Shown: piece after piece, positions 39,271-49,230 of the stretch
How positions within the stretch are numbered: position 1 is the stretch's first letter
How the letters are laid out: every line of letters begins with the position of its first letter
Position numbers and translations under genes: made by a program
Source of the DNA: Pseudoalteromonas sp. T1lg48
GTDB lineage: Bacteria > Pseudomonadota > Gammaproteobacteria > Enterobacterales > Alteromonadaceae
Length of the DNA stretch: 64,000 nt
Direction of reading: 5' to 3'
Assembly (NCBI RefSeq): GCF_002964785.1
Contig: NZ_PQCC01000001.1
Location: 300,676-364,675, forward strand
The notes under the pieces: generated by a model
What the model was told of the DNA's origin: nothing
Databases searched by the model: none
What the model saw: the letters and a program-made list of their open reading frames with translations, nothing else

Positions 39271-40017
39271 CTAAAGCATGGCTTTTAAGGCCGCAACAAA
39301 CTCGTCTTTGTGGGAAATAAACGGTGCATGCGAAGCCTTATCCAGTACCTCAATCTCCAAATGCGGCCGTAATCTCTGCATCTGCTCAATGGCTTTATAA
39401 GGCACAAGGGCATCTAAGCGCCCGAAGATGGCGCCTATGGGCTGCTTAAGGTGCGCAAATTCTTGTCTCAAATCCTGATATTCGAGAATTTCCAAGCCCT
39501 GTTTAAGCACCTGCTCCGAGGTACTGGGAGCCTGCTGGATCAAAGCCCTGAGCTGTTTAATATCTTGGCGTGCGGACTCGCTGCCCATGGCCTGAATGGC
39601 AAGAAAGCGCTCTATGGTTTTACTGCTGTTTTCAATTAACTGTTGATTAAACTGCTCCAGCACCGAGTTTTTTATCCCCGGCCAGTTTGGGCTTTGGCTA
39701 AAAAATGGCGTTGAGGCGACCAAGATCACCTTGCTGACCTTGTGCGGATAAAAGTGCGCCAGATACAAGGCAACCAGACCACCAAGAGACCAACCGGCAA
39801 TGATGGAGCCGTCTTGAAGTTGATCCGCCAATTGCTTGGCCATGGTCGGCAGATCCGAGTGAAACCCTTCGCTCTCAGCCGGCTGAGCATGACCATAGCC
39901 GGGCAGATCGAGAGCCCGCACATCGCCGTCAAAAATAAAATTAAGCTCTGGGCGAATCAACTCCCATACCTCACGATTCATACCCCAACCATGAAGCAAC
40001 ACCAGTTGTTTTTGCAT
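39271..40017 (-). CDS. bioH: Pimeloyl-[acyl-carrier protein] methyl ester esterase BioH
   Basis: A 248-residue alpha/beta hydrolase that removes the methyl group from pimeloyl-ACP in biotin synthesis. The oxyanion region LLHGWGMNREVWE, nucleophile elbow GWSLGGLVAL, Asp in FGRLDALVP and His in SHAPFISH are all present. It is divergent from comF, the usual arrangement in gammaproteobacteria. Confidence 0.93.
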   Translation of the reverse strand: MQKQLVLLHGWGMNREVWELIRPELNFIFDGDVRALDLPGYGHAQPAESEGFHSDLPTMAKQLADQLQDGSIIAGWSLGGLVALYLAHFYPHKVSKVILVASTPFFSQSPNWPGIKNSVLEQFNQQLIENSSKTIERFLAIQAMGSESARQDIKQLRALIQQAPSTSEQVLKQGLEILEYQDLRQEFAHLKQPIGAIFGRLDALVPYKAIEQMQRLRPHLEIEVLDKASHAPFISHKDEFVAALKAML

Positions 40018-40106
40018 TTAACCTGTTCCGCATCCACTATTACTAAAGCCCTGACGCTTATCACGCGCCGACACCTGCATTATTAACGCGAATAAAGGCT
40101 TATGCA

Positions 40107-40796
40107 ATGGACGCACTCACAAAAGCCTGTGCCTGGCTGTTCCCGCAATACTGCCAGCTCTGCGCTCAACCCCTAAACGCCGGGCAGCAAGTGTGTGCAC
40201 ACTGCATCAGCGCATTTACCGGTATCAACGGTGCCTTGCAGGAAAATTTGCTGATGCGTGCCGATATTCAACGGCAATTTCCCCTGCGTTATATCGATGG
40301 CTTGCAGGCCCTGGACTGGTATCGCCCACCCCTGTCTACCTGGTTAAAACAATACAAATATCAACAACGCATGTATCGCCAAGTGGCATTGTCCAGCTTA
40401 CTGACACATCACTTTGCGCGCTTGGCCAACCAGCCCGACTGGCACTGGCCACAGCTAGTCGCGCCCATCCCCCTGGCACCCTCGCGGCTGATTTGGCGGG
40501 GGTTCAATCAGGTGGTGCGCTTGTGGCAAGATGCCCTGCCACAGCAGTTATTTGCCGCCAACCTATTACGGCGGCGCCACAGCACCCGGACTCAGGCCAG
40601 GCTCGGCGCGCGGCAAAGACGTAAAAACCTCACCAATGCCTTTAGTGTGCACGCCAATGTGCACAATCTTGATATCGCTTTGGTGGATGATGTGCTGACC
40701 ACGGGGGCAACCCTGGATAGCGCCGCCAAGCTGCTAAAAGCGGCGGGGGCCCGCTCGGTGTCGGCCTGGGTCGTTTGCCTGACCGCTAAGACATAA
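40107..40796 (+). CDS. comF: ComF/GntX family phosphoribosyltransferase-like protein
   Basis: A 229-residue protein. An N-terminal zinc-finger-like pair (CQLCAQ, CAHC) precedes the PRTase fold with the PRPP-binding loop IALVDDVLTTGATLD. It is related to ComF of competence and to E. coli GntX/YhgH; its role in DNA uptake or utilisation is inferred. It lies beside bioH and near nfuA as in relatives. Confidence 0.92.
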   Translation: MDALTKACAWLFPQYCQLCAQPLNAGQQVCAHCISAFTGINGALQENLLMRADIQRQFPLRYIDGLQALDWYRPPLSTWLKQYKYQQRMYRQVALSSLLTHHFARLANQPDWHWPQLVAPIPLAPSRLIWRGFNQVVRLWQDALPQQLFAANLLRRRHSTRTQARLGARQRRKNLTNAFSVHANVHNLDIALVDDVLTTGATLDSAAKLLKAAGARSVSAWVVCLTAKT

Positions 40797-40821
40797 AAAA
40801 GCCGACTAAACGCCGGCTTTT
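40797..40821. terminator. Terminator between comF and M14 peptidase
   Basis: AAAAGCCG and CGGCTTTT arms with a 9-nt loop directly follow the comF stop and lie 36 nt after the convergent peptidase stop. Confidence 0.8.
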
Positions 40822-40856
40822 GCTTAGGAGAGTCATGTTACTAAGGGGAGTAAAGG

Positions 40857-43412
40857 TTACTCGGCGCTAGCGTCTATATGCGCGCCAAAGAATAAGGCAT
40901 TACTGAAAATACGGCTGGTACCATACCAGAAGCCTCGGAATACCGGGTTGTCGGTCATGGCCACCACGGTACCGCGACCATAGCTATGAGCTAAAATGGC
41001 GCCGCCATTGGCGATTTGCGCCAGATTTTGCTCATGAGTAAAACCGGCAAGCAAGGGTTTTTCCGTATAGGTCGCTACATTAACAAAGGGCACGGGCATT
41101 TGCTCGAGCAAGAAGGTGCTGTTTTTAAACACCGGCAATTGGTCCCGAGTTAATGAATAACTAAGCGGGTGACTCAAATCGATCTTGGTATTGAAGATAG
41201 CGCCGGCGATACGCTGCTTGCCCGCTAACATATCTCTGTCGCCATAATGCAGACCCTCGGTGGAAAACGCCGCGGCCATATCCTTACGTGACAAATAGCT
41301 GGCCTTTAACATCTGCTCATCGGCCAAAAACTGCGCTCCGCCCTTATGACCCCAAACCACGCCGCCTTGGCGCACCCAGGTGTGCAGCTCCGCTTTGAAC
41401 GACTTTTCCAAACTACCGTAACGGCCGTTGGCAAAAACGATATGGGTGTAGTCATTCAGATCGACCTTGGTCAGTTCATCGGCCTCGATAATACTCGGCG
41501 TTAAGCCCACATGGCGGTCAAGGTAGTACCAAAGCTCACCCACTTCATACTGGCTGCTCTGCTGACCACCGACCAGTAACACCTTGGGCAGTTTAACCGG
41601 CGCTAACTGGCGCGAACCTAAGTCGACGCCACGACTGGTCAAGCCGGAATCGATGCCGTACACATCAATATCAAACTCGGCGCTGACTTGGTTTAACACC
41701 GCTAACCAATCGTCGCGCTGCTGCAGACCGGCGGCTACCACTATGGAACCGGCGGCCAGCTCACGGTTTTCGCCGTCGCTGCTGGCGGTAAAGGGCGCCA
41801 GGGCAACGCGTGCCTCAATGCCCTGCTGCAACAGCTTGGTTAGCAGTTTAGGGGCGTGATAATCGAACCACTCAAAGGCAAAGGCATAATGAGGCTGTAA
41901 CTCCTGTTGCGACGCACTGCTGCGTGGTGACCAGGGTTGCGCCGCCACATCCAAACCCCAGACGCTATCGAGCGCCTTAAAATCTAGGTTAAAGGCATGG
42001 GCCAAGGTCCAGCCGGAGACATCATAAAAGGTGTTGTCGACAAAGTTCTGCTGCTCGCTAAAAATGGCTTTGATCAAGCGGTACTGGCGCTGCGATAAAG
42101 GCACAAAGTAGCTGTTTTGAGCACTGAAACGCTGCTTGTCTAACGTCGCATCTTTTTGCAAGGCAAAGGCCTCTATCTGATGTTGCGCCAAAATCGACAG
42201 GAAGCTGCGCAGGCGCGTCGGATCTTTAGGTGCGCTAACCACATAGCCCTTTACCTTATCCTTGTCTGCCAGCTTAGTCGCCTGCTTGAAAAAGTCTTCT
42301 TGATAGTCGAGCAATTGCTGACGCTTTTCCAACACGGCGTCAAAGGTAGAGAAATTCGTTAGCAGCTGATTTTTAATGGTAAATGGAAATTCCAAACGAC
42401 CATTAATGGTGTCCTGTACATGACCCCGACTACTGCCCTGCTCGAAAAGGATACCGACGCTACCGTTTACATCCGGGTAGGTCGAACCCTTACCCACATA
42501 AAAGTCATCGAAAGCTTCCTCGGTAAAGTACAGGCGATCGTGGCTGTCGAGAATACGGGCGTGGTGTTCGGCTATGGCCTTGGTCAGATCGACGTTTTTA
42601 TCCGGCGTAAGCGGGTTTTTACGGGTCGGAATGCCTGGCTGGAAGAAGAAGGTGCTGTTGGGACCCATCTCATGAAAGTCGGTCAATACATTCGGCTGCC
42701 AGGCATGGAACTGGGCGATACGCGCGCGCGATTCCGGGTGTTGCAGCAATAACCAGTCGCGGTTGAGATCGAACCAATAATGGTTGGTACGGCTGCTTGG
42801 CCAGTTCTCATTGTGCTCACGGGTATTGGGATCGGCGCTCGGCACCATGGCACGGTTAGAATTGGCCCAATTGGCAAAACGCGCCAGCCCGTCAGGGTTT
42901 AACGAGGGGTCGATCAGGATCACGGTTTCCTGCAACAGGCGCTCAACGCGCTGATCGTGCGCTGCGGCCAGATAATAAGCCACTAACAACGCGGCGTTAC
43001 TGCCCGAGGGTTCATTGCCATGGACGCTGTACCCCATGTACATAATCGCTGGAGCGGTTTTTGATGATTCATTGCTTTCACCCGTCACCCGGGCCAGGTG
43101 TGCCTGACGCACCTGCTCAATGTTAGCCAAGCGCTCAGGCGCGGCTATGGTCAGCATCACCAAAGGGCGCTGCTCATGGGTGTAGCCAATGGTTTGTATC
43201 TGCACGCGGTCGCTGTGCTCGGCCAGCTCACGCATATAATAAACCAGCTGGTCGTGGCGCACATGCCATTGACCAACCTCGTAACCTAACACCGATGCCG
43301 GGGTCGGCACCTTGGGATCAAATTTAACTTCGTCACCAAAATAATAGCTCAGCGGCTGTGCGGCCAGGGAAGAGGCAAAGACCGTGAATAATAAAAATAG
43401 AATTCGACGCAT
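40857..43412 (-). CDS. Secreted M14-family zinc carboxypeptidase
   Basis: An 851-residue exported metallopeptidase. A signal peptide (MRRILFLLFTVFASSLAAQ) precedes the M14 domain with zinc ligands in SVHGNEPSG (HxxE) and a later His in DFHEMGPN; a glutamate in GILFEQGSSRG is a plausible catalytic residue. The C-terminal third (LLVGGQQSSQYEVGELWYYL, HTWVRQGGVVWGHKGGAQF) looks like a glutamine-amidotransferase/PfpI-like fold, seen in large proteobacterial M14 proteins. I chose ATG 43412 at the signal peptide; no good Shine-Dalgarno is visible. Likely a peptide-scavenging enzyme and a possible T2SS substrate (inference). Confidence 0.88.
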   Translation of the reverse strand: MRRILFLLFTVFASSLAAQPLSYYFGDEVKFDPKVPTPASVLGYEVGQWHVRHDQLVYYMRELAEHSDRVQIQTIGYTHEQRPLVMLTIAAPERLANIEQVRQAHLARVTGESNESSKTAPAIMYMGYSVHGNEPSGSNAALLVAYYLAAAHDQRVERLLQETVILIDPSLNPDGLARFANWANSNRAMVPSADPNTREHNENWPSSRTNHYWFDLNRDWLLLQHPESRARIAQFHAWQPNVLTDFHEMGPNSTFFFQPGIPTRKNPLTPDKNVDLTKAIAEHHARILDSHDRLYFTEEAFDDFYVGKGSTYPDVNGSVGILFEQGSSRGHVQDTINGRLEFPFTIKNQLLTNFSTFDAVLEKRQQLLDYQEDFFKQATKLADKDKVKGYVVSAPKDPTRLRSFLSILAQHQIEAFALQKDATLDKQRFSAQNSYFVPLSQRQYRLIKAIFSEQQNFVDNTFYDVSGWTLAHAFNLDFKALDSVWGLDVAAQPWSPRSSASQQELQPHYAFAFEWFDYHAPKLLTKLLQQGIEARVALAPFTASSDGENRELAAGSIVVAAGLQQRDDWLAVLNQVSAEFDIDVYGIDSGLTSRGVDLGSRQLAPVKLPKVLLVGGQQSSQYEVGELWYYLDRHVGLTPSIIEADELTKVDLNDYTHIVFANGRYGSLEKSFKAELHTWVRQGGVVWGHKGGAQFLADEQMLKASYLSRKDMAAAFSTEGLHYGDRDMLAGKQRIAGAIFNTKIDLSHPLSYSLTRDQLPVFKNSTFLLEQMPVPFVNVATYTEKPLLAGFTHEQNLAQIANGGAILAHSYGRGTVVAMTDNPVFRGFWYGTSRIFSNALFFGAHIDASAE

Positions 43413-43563
43413 ACGGATAACAGTGAATTTAAAAAACCATAATCTCACGCTACCATCGGCTTAAAATTAAGCCAACTTTTTACGTTCAACACTGGCGACA
43501 ACGCGACGAGCGGAGTATCATAGCCATTAACCGAGTAAAACAGTCAAGTATAGTGTTGTTACT

Positions 43564-44139
43564 ATGATCACAATTTCAGAAACCGCGCAAAGTCACTTTG
43601 CAAAACTGCTTTCAGAACAAGCAGATGGCACCAACATCCGTGTATTCGTTGTCAACCCTGGCACCTCTCAGGCCGAATGTGGCGTGTCATACTGCCCGGC
43701 CGATGCGGTTGAAGAAGATGATATTCGTCTTAACTTCAACGGTTTTGATGCGGTAGTAGACAAAGAAAGTGCGCCTTTTCTTGAAGAAGCGGAAATCGAT
43801 TTCGTCACCGATAAAATGGGCACGCAATTGACCCTTAAGGCACCTAATGCCAAGGCCCGTAAGCTATCTAGCGATGCCTCGCTGGAAGAGCAGGTTGAGC
43901 ACATGCTGCAAACCGAGGTTAACCCTCAGCTTGCCAACCACGGCGGTCAGGTGCAATTGGTCGAGATCACTGCAGAGGGCATTGCCGTGCTGCAGTTTGG
44001 TGGCGGCTGTAATGGTTGTTCCATGATCGATGTCACCCTTAAAGAAGGTATCGAGAAGGAAATGATCGCTAAATTCAGCGAAATCACCGGCGTCCGTGAT
44101 ATCACCGAACACAACCGTGGCGACCACTCCTACTACTAA
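43564..44139 (+). CDS. nfuA: Fe/S biogenesis protein NfuA
   Basis: A 191-residue iron-sulfur carrier that delivers 4Fe-4S clusters, for example to aconitase. A degenerate A-type scaffold domain (residues 1-95) is fused to a C-terminal Nfu domain with the cluster-binding CNGC (C149, C152). The length equals E. coli NfuA. It lies near bioH/comF as in related genomes. Confidence 0.97.
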   Translation: MITISETAQSHFAKLLSEQADGTNIRVFVVNPGTSQAECGVSYCPADAVEEDDIRLNFNGFDAVVDKESAPFLEEAEIDFVTDKMGTQLTLKAPNAKARKLSSDASLEEQVEHMLQTEVNPQLANHGGQVQLVEITAEGIAVLQFGGGCNGCSMIDVTLKEGIEKEMIAKFSEITGVRDITEHNRGDHSYY

Positions 44140-44413
44140 GTTTGCGGCGCTGATTTATCGCTTGGGCTCAGAGCCCAAGCGCAGCCTCAAACGCTTTCTT
44201 ACCGGTCTCGGGCTGTTCACCGTTGCCGTCGCCTTTATTGCGCTGGGCTACTATTATCAGCCCTGGTGGCAAATTCCCGGCCTGCTATTCCTCGCGGTGG
44301 CGTTATTTTTCGCTATCTGGGGGTATCTCGGCATTTTTGCCAATCGTTTCGCTCAGGTTATTGCAGCAACGCATCCGCCTTTACCAACTGACGATAACGC
44401 ACCGCCAGGCTAA
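44117..44413 (+). CDS. Small hypothetical membrane protein overlapping nfuA
   Basis: About 98 residues with two hydrophobic segments ([15 protein letters not shown], and [20 protein letters not shown]). The start is uncertain: GTG 44117 or GTG 44096, both inside nfuA, or TTG 44161 beyond it. The 3' end overlaps the convergent MATE gene by 56 nt. The membrane topology looks real, but the overlaps lower confidence. Confidence 0.5.
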   Translation: MATTPTTKFAALIYRLGSEPKRSLKRFLTGLGLFTVAVAFIALGYYYQPWWQIPGLLFLAVALFFAIWGYLGIFANRFAQVIAATHPPLPTDDNAPPG

Positions 44414-45692
44414 TGCCGCGCAGTGCCATAAAGGCGGTCATGGCCGCCCACAGGGCGTGATTGCCCCAGCCTTGGGTTAATACAAAAACACCAAAAAAGC
44501 CCACCGCGGCGGCAAGCATCATGGTATTGCGCATATCCTTGGCGCGCATCAGACCAACAAAAATACCGTCGAATAAAAAACAGGCCATGGCGATAAGCGG
44601 CATCAGGACCAGCCAGGGCAAATAGGCGATGGCCAGACTATTGACCTCGGGCACATCGGTCAGCAAACGGATCACCTGCTCCCCAAAAACATAGAAGCCC
44701 AGGGCATAAATCAGTGCAAATAAAGCCCCCCACTGTAAGCTAATACTTACCCACAATTTAATGCGGCGTACACATTTTGCGCCGCGCGCCTGCCCAACCT
44801 TGGCCTCGGCGGCATAGGCAATGCCATCCATGGCGAAGCTGATCAACAGCAGAAAGTTCATCAGCACCGCATTGGCGGCCAAGACCACATCCCCTAAGCG
44901 AGCACCGTAAAAGGTCATAAAGCTAAAACACAGCTGCAGCATTAAGGAGCGCAGGAAAATATCGCCATTGAGGCGCAACAAGGCACCGAGTTGTAACAAG
45001 CGGGCACCAAAGGACCAACACCAGCGCAGATGCAGCTTGGCAAACAATCGCGACACCAACCACAGGGCAAAGGCCAGGGCACAATAATCGGCGATCACCG
45101 AGGCCAGCGCCGCCCCCTTAACGCCCCAGCCAAAGCCGACCACAAAGAGAATATCCAGGGCGATGTTAACGACATTGGTGAGCAGCACCAGTAAAAATGG
45201 CCCGCGCCCGTATTGCACGCCGAGCATCCAACCCAGCAGCACCAGGTTCGCCAAGGCCGCTGGGGCGCTATAAATACGAATATAAAAATAATTAAAGGCC
45301 TGCTCCATGGTCTGCTCCGAGGCATCGGCCAACACTGCCATCAGCACCCCCAGGGGTTTTTGCAGCAGCAGGAGAAGCAGCGCCACCGCCAGCGCCAGCA
45401 GCAGGCTTTTTTGCAGCGCCTGCACCAGCTCTTGCTTGTCTTCGGCGCCAAAGGCGGCGGCGATAAGCCCGGTGGTGCTCATGCGTAAAAAGCCAGCCAG
45501 CCAGAACAGCATTGAAATAACCGTTGCGCCCAGGGCAATTCCTGCTAAATAATGGGCGCTCCCAAGGTGGCCGATGACCGCGGTATCAACCAGGCCTAGC
45601 AAAGGCACAGTGATATTCGATAGAATCATGGGCCCGGCAAGCAGCAATAAGCTTTTATGGTGAGTGTTGTTATGTATAGAAAATTGTCCCAT
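44358..45692 (-). CDS. dinF: MATE-family efflux transporter, DinF-type
   Basis: A 444-residue polytopic membrane protein with about 12 helices of the MATE family. The N-terminal LLLLAGPMILSNITVPLLGL and VDTAVIGHLGSAHYL match the DinF/NorM-like subgroup. It probably exports drugs or toxic metabolites with Na+ or H+. No LexA box is visible before it, unlike E. coli dinF. The start region overlaps the divergent deacetylase start by about 21 nt. Confidence 0.88.
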   Translation of the reverse strand: MGQFSIHNNTHHKSLLLLAGPMILSNITVPLLGLVDTAVIGHLGSAHYLAGIALGATVISMLFWLAGFLRMSTTGLIAAAFGAEDKQELVQALQKSLLLALAVALLLLLLQKPLGVLMAVLADASEQTMEQAFNYFYIRIYSAPAALANLVLLGWMLGVQYGRGPFLLVLLTNVVNIALDILFVVGFGWGVKGAALASVIADYCALAFALWLVSRLFAKLHLRWCWSFGARLLQLGALLRLNGDIFLRSLMLQLCFSFMTFYGARLGDVVLAANAVLMNFLLLISFAMDGIAYAAEAKVGQARGAKCVRRIKLWVSISLQWGALFALIYALGFYVFGEQVIRLLTDVPEVNSLAIAYLPWLVLMPLIAMACFLFDGIFVGLMRAKDMRNTMMLAAAVGFFGVFVLTQGWGNHALWAAMTAFMALRGISLAVRYRQLVKADALLQ

Positions 45693-46700
45693 TTATTCTT
45701 CTCTTTATGCGCCCTGTTTGGCGCCTCTGCGCAGGCAGCGGTTATTTTACAGTATCATCACGTCAGTAAAACCCTGCCCAAGGTCACCAGTGTCGAAGCC
45801 GACACCTTCCGCGCCCATTTACAGTATTTGCAGCAACACGACTATAAGGTGGTGGCCCTGGATACACTCCTCAGTGGCTTGCAGCAAGGACAAACGTTTG
45901 ACGATAAAACCGTGGCCATCACCTTTGATGACGGCTACGACAATAATATCGAGCAGGCCGCCCCCATACTGGCGGAATTTAATTATCCCTACACCATCTT
46001 TGTTAATCCGGCCCTGATCGATGAACAGCAGGGCTATGTGATGAGCTGGGCGCAACTCAAGGAACTCAGCAAGCAGGGCGCCCTTATTGCCAATCACAGC
46101 AGCCGCCATGATTATCTCCATCATCGCCTAGAAGGAGAAAGCGAGGAGCAATGGCGTAGTCGCATTAAAAACGACCTCACCGGCGCCGAAAAGCGTATCG
46201 AAGAAGAAATTGGCTACAGCCTGAAATACCTGGCTTACCCCTATGGCGAGTTCGATAAAGCGCTGCAAGGGCTGGTGAAAGAGTTGGGTTATGTCGGCAT
46301 AGGCCAGCACTCGGGCGCCCTTGGCCCGAACAATGATTTTACCCGCCTGCCGCGCTTTCCCGCTTCGGGTTTTTATGCTGACCTGGAAACCCTGGCGACC
46401 AAGCTCGACTCCCTGCCCTTTGCCCTGGCTAAGCTCGACTACAGCGATACGGTGACCGCCGAGCAGCGCCCCAAGGTCACCCTGGAATTTTCCGAAAAGG
46501 GCTTCCATAGTAATCAGTTTGCTTGTTATGTATCCGGCCAGGGCCGAGCCGAGCTGACCTGGTTAGACGGCAATCGCGTCACGGTGCAGGCCAAACAGGA
46601 TTTAAAACCTGGCCGTGCCCGCTATAATTGCACGGCTCCCTCGCAGCAAAAATCGGGGCGCTATTTGTGGTTCTCCCAACCCTGGGTGATCACCCAGTGA
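45672..46700 (+). CDS. Exported polysaccharide deacetylase (NodB-like)
   Basis: A 342-residue exported enzyme. A signal peptide (MYRKLSHLFFSLCALFGASAQA) precedes a NodB/CE4 domain with the Asp pair TFDDGYDN and the zinc-binding NHSSRHD (HxxxH). A C-terminal domain of about 100 residues is beta-rich. It probably removes acetyl groups from a cell-surface or environmental polysaccharide. I chose ATG 45672 at the signal peptide; ATG 45657 is also in frame. Confidence 0.86.
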   Translation: MYRKLSHLFFSLCALFGASAQAAVILQYHHVSKTLPKVTSVEADTFRAHLQYLQQHDYKVVALDTLLSGLQQGQTFDDKTVAITFDDGYDNNIEQAAPILAEFNYPYTIFVNPALIDEQQGYVMSWAQLKELSKQGALIANHSSRHDYLHHRLEGESEEQWRSRIKNDLTGAEKRIEEEIGYSLKYLAYPYGEFDKALQGLVKELGYVGIGQHSGALGPNNDFTRLPRFPASGFYADLETLATKLDSLPFALAKLDYSDTVTAEQRPKVTLEFSEKGFHSNQFACYVSGQGRAELTWLDGNRVTVQAKQDLKPGRARYNCTAPSQQKSGRYLWFSQPWVITQ

Positions 46701-46708
46701 CACCAAGA

Positions 46709-47314
46709 CTAACCGGGGTAATAGTCAATAATCGCCTTTAGCTCGCGTGCCATGACCTCGGTATTGATGGTCGGTACCGAGCCGGCAACAAATTCCGGCT
46801 TAAAGATGGCACGGATCTTCCCATGCGGGTCCACCAGCACCACGGACGCACTGTGATCCACCAGATAATCCCCTTCTTGCTGCTCGCTAATTGCATACAT
46901 CAGCCCGAGGTTTTGCACAAAGGGGTAAAGATCCTTGTGAGGGGCCGAAACGGCCTTATATTGGGGGTTAAAGTAGGTGATGTATTGGCGGCGTTTGGCG
47001 GCAGTATCGCGCTCTGGGTCCACCGATATAAACCACACACTCAGGTCATTGCGATTTACTTGCGTGTCGACCTGACGCAGTTTCGCCAACGTCATCGGGC
47101 ATACGTCGGGGCAGCTGGTATAGCCTAAAAACAGCAGATCCCACTGCCCCTGGAGGTCAGCCACACCCACGGGCTGACCATGCTGGTCTTCCAAACTAAA
47201 GGCATTAATCACCCGGGCCTGGTCATACACCAAGGCCTCCACCTGCAATTCCGGCTTGGAGCAACCCAGCGCCAATGCCGCCAGCGCCCCAATAAGCCAC
47301 CCTTTAAGCGACAT
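46709..47314 (-). CDS. SCO1/SenC family copper chaperone (lipoprotein)
   Basis: A 201-residue membrane-anchored copper/thiol protein used to build the CuA centre of cytochrome oxidase. A lipobox-like LALGC occurs near residue 18, the copper-binding GYTSCPDVCP follows, and a conserved His is in YLVDHSASVVLVD. It overlaps the 3' end of ctaB by 11 nt. Start ATG 47314 has GTGGG upstream and gives a normal signal sequence. Confidence 0.9.
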   Translation of the reverse strand: MSLKGWLIGALAALALGCSKPELQVEALVYDQARVINAFSLEDQHGQPVGVADLQGQWDLLFLGYTSCPDVCPMTLAKLRQVDTQVNRNDLSVWFISVDPERDTAAKRRQYITYFNPQYKAVSAPHKDLYPFVQNLGLMYAISEQQEGDYLVDHSASVVLVDPHGKIRAIFKPEFVAGSVPTINTEVMARELKAIIDYYPG

Positions 47315-48212
47315 AAAATACCCACTTATCAATAAATAATGCGACAAAGAGTAACATTAAATGCAGGATAGAGAACTTAAAAACACGCATGGCCGATTGA
47401 TGCTGGGGTTCGCGCTTTAAACGCCAGGCATAAGCGATAAACATCAGGTTAAGGGCCGACGCCGCCAGCAAATAAAAGAGTCCGGACATGCCGATCAGAT
47501 ACGGCAGCACACACACCAGGGCCAGCAGCACGGTGTAACCGAGCACACAGGTCTTACAAAAATCGATACCATGGGTGACCGGCAGCATGGGAATATTGGC
47601 GCGCCGATAGTCCGCTTCGCGGGCTATGGCCAGGGCCCAAAAGTGCGGCGGCGTCCAGGCAAAGATGATCATCACCAAAAGCCAAGGCGCAGCGGCCAAC
47701 TGCCCGGTTTCACTGACCCAGCCCAATAACGGCGGCATGGCGCCAGCCAAACCGCCAATCACAATGTTTTGCGGCGTTGCCCGCTTAAGAAACAGGGTGT
47801 AGACCACCGCATAGCCCACCAAGGCCAGCAGCGTCAACAGCGCGGTCAGCCAGTTGGCGGCGCCGACCAAGGCGACAAAGCCGACTCCGCCAAGCAGTGC
47901 GGCAAAAGCAAAGCCCCGTCCCTCACTAACCTTACCCACCGCCACCGGGCGGTGACGGGTGCGCGCCATCTTGGAGTCGATTTCACGGTCGACAATATGG
48001 TTGATCACCGCCGCCGCCGCCGATAACAGGCCAATGCCCAGCAGACTGATCAGCTGCAGCTCCCAGGAGCGACCCATATCCGGCGCCAGAGCCAGGCCGA
48101 CCCAGGCGGTCAGCACCAGCATCAGCACCACCTTGCCTTTGCACATGGCCAGGTAGTCGCGCCAGCTTGCACAGTGCGACAGAGAGCTCGTTAAGGTTAT
48201 AGCTTTACTCAT
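47304..48212 (-). CDS. cyoE: Protoheme IX farnesyltransferase (heme O synthase)
   Basis: A 302-residue UbiA-type membrane prenyltransferase that adds farnesyl to heme b (CyoE/CtaB). The first Asp-rich motif NHIVDREIDSKMARTRHRP and a later loop in READYRRANIPMLPVTHG are visible, with about nine membrane helices. With ctaA it supplies heme a to the aa3 oxidase encoded next to it. Confidence 0.94.
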   Translation of the reverse strand: MSKAITLTSSLSHCASWRDYLAMCKGKVVLMLVLTAWVGLALAPDMGRSWELQLISLLGIGLLSAAAAVINHIVDREIDSKMARTRHRPVAVGKVSEGRGFAFAALLGGVGFVALVGAANWLTALLTLLALVGYAVVYTLFLKRATPQNIVIGGLAGAMPPLLGWVSETGQLAAAPWLLVMIIFAWTPPHFWALAIAREADYRRANIPMLPVTHGIDFCKTCVLGYTVLLALVCVLPYLIGMSGLFYLLAASALNLMFIAYAWRLKREPQHQSAMRVFKFSILHLMLLFVALFIDKWVFYVA

Positions 48213-48230
48213 GATTCTTCTCCTTCGCGC

Positions 48231-49220
48231 CTAACATTTTCGTTTTTGTAAATAGCACAACCGCACCAGGGTGAGCAGTAGCAGCAAGGCCATCAGATTA
48301 TGGGCCAACGCCAACAACAAAGGGATCTGCATATAAATCAGGGCAACCCCGAGAGTGATCTGTGTTGCCAAAACGGCGCACACCGCCAGCGCCGCATTTT
48401 TAATGGTGCGCGAATAGGCACCCTTAAACACCCGCCACATGGCGGTGCCGACAATCAGCAGGGTCATCAAGGCGCCAAAGCGGTGCAGCAGATGAATGGA
48501 CATGCGCGACTCGTAGGAGAGCACCCCATACTCGTAATTTGCGTGCTCCATAGGCAAGTGGAACACCTCGGCCAGGGAGAACGCCTCGCTGCCTTCGCAC
48601 AGCGGAAAACCAACACAGTGAGCGGCGGCATAGTTGGCCGCCAACCAGCCTCCCAGGGCAATCTGCACTATTACCATGCACAGGGCTGCCATGCTCCAGC
48701 CCTGCAGCGCCTTAGCACCGGCATCGCCGCCGGGCACGGGGCGACTGTAGTAACGTAAATACAAGAGCCACAGCAGACTGGCGATGGAAAAGCCACCGAG
48801 CAGGTGGCCCATCACCACCAGGGGCTGCAGGTTCATGGTCACCGTCCACATGCCCAACATGGCCTGAAAGATCACCAAGAGCAACAGCACCGTGGGCAAA
48901 CGTACCGGCATATGGATGCGTTTGCCATGACGCCAGGCATACATGGCAATGGCGAGGATCAACAGCCCCAGAGTGCCAGCAAAGTAGCGATGCACCATTT
49001 CCTTGAGCGCCTTCCCCTGATCCACCTCCATGCCGGGAAAGTTTTCCTGCACCGCGGCGATTTCATGGGCCTTATCGGGCACGGTTAAAAAGCCATAACA
49101 GCCGGGCCAATCCGGACACCCCAGCCCGGCATCGCTCAAACGGGTATAAGCACCCAGACCCACCACCAATACGGCCAATAACGCCGTACTTAACACCAGA
49201 AATTTATAGTTTTTTGTCAT
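48231..49220 (-). CDS. ctaA: Heme A synthase CtaA
   Basis: A 329-residue, eight-helix membrane enzyme that converts heme O to heme A. The conserved GLGAYTRLSDAGLGCPDWPG contains the cysteine-loop start, and conserved heme-binding histidines occur in MVHRYFAG and LHRFGALM. Start ATG 49220 has AGAGG 5 nt upstream. It is 18 nt before ctaB and follows the CxxC protein gene. Confidence 0.94.
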   Translation of the reverse strand: MTKNYKFLVLSTALLAVLVVGLGAYTRLSDAGLGCPDWPGCYGFLTVPDKAHEIAAVQENFPGMEVDQGKALKEMVHRYFAGTLGLLILAIAMYAWRHGKRIHMPVRLPTVLLLLVIFQAMLGMWTVTMNLQPLVVMGHLLGGFSIASLLWLLYLRYYSRPVPGGDAGAKALQGWSMAALCMVIVQIALGGWLAANYAAAHCVGFPLCEGSEAFSLAEVFHLPMEHANYEYGVLSYESRMSIHLLHRFGALMTLLIVGTAMWRVFKGAYSRTIKNAALAVCAVLATQITLGVALIYMQIPLLLALAHNLMALLLLLTLVRLCYLQKRKC

Positions 49221-49230
49221 ACTGGCCTCT

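Noticed and set aside
43868..44127. Minus-strand frames inside nfuA and other core genes
   Set aside because: They lie wholly within well-supported genes and have no motifs; treated as shadows.
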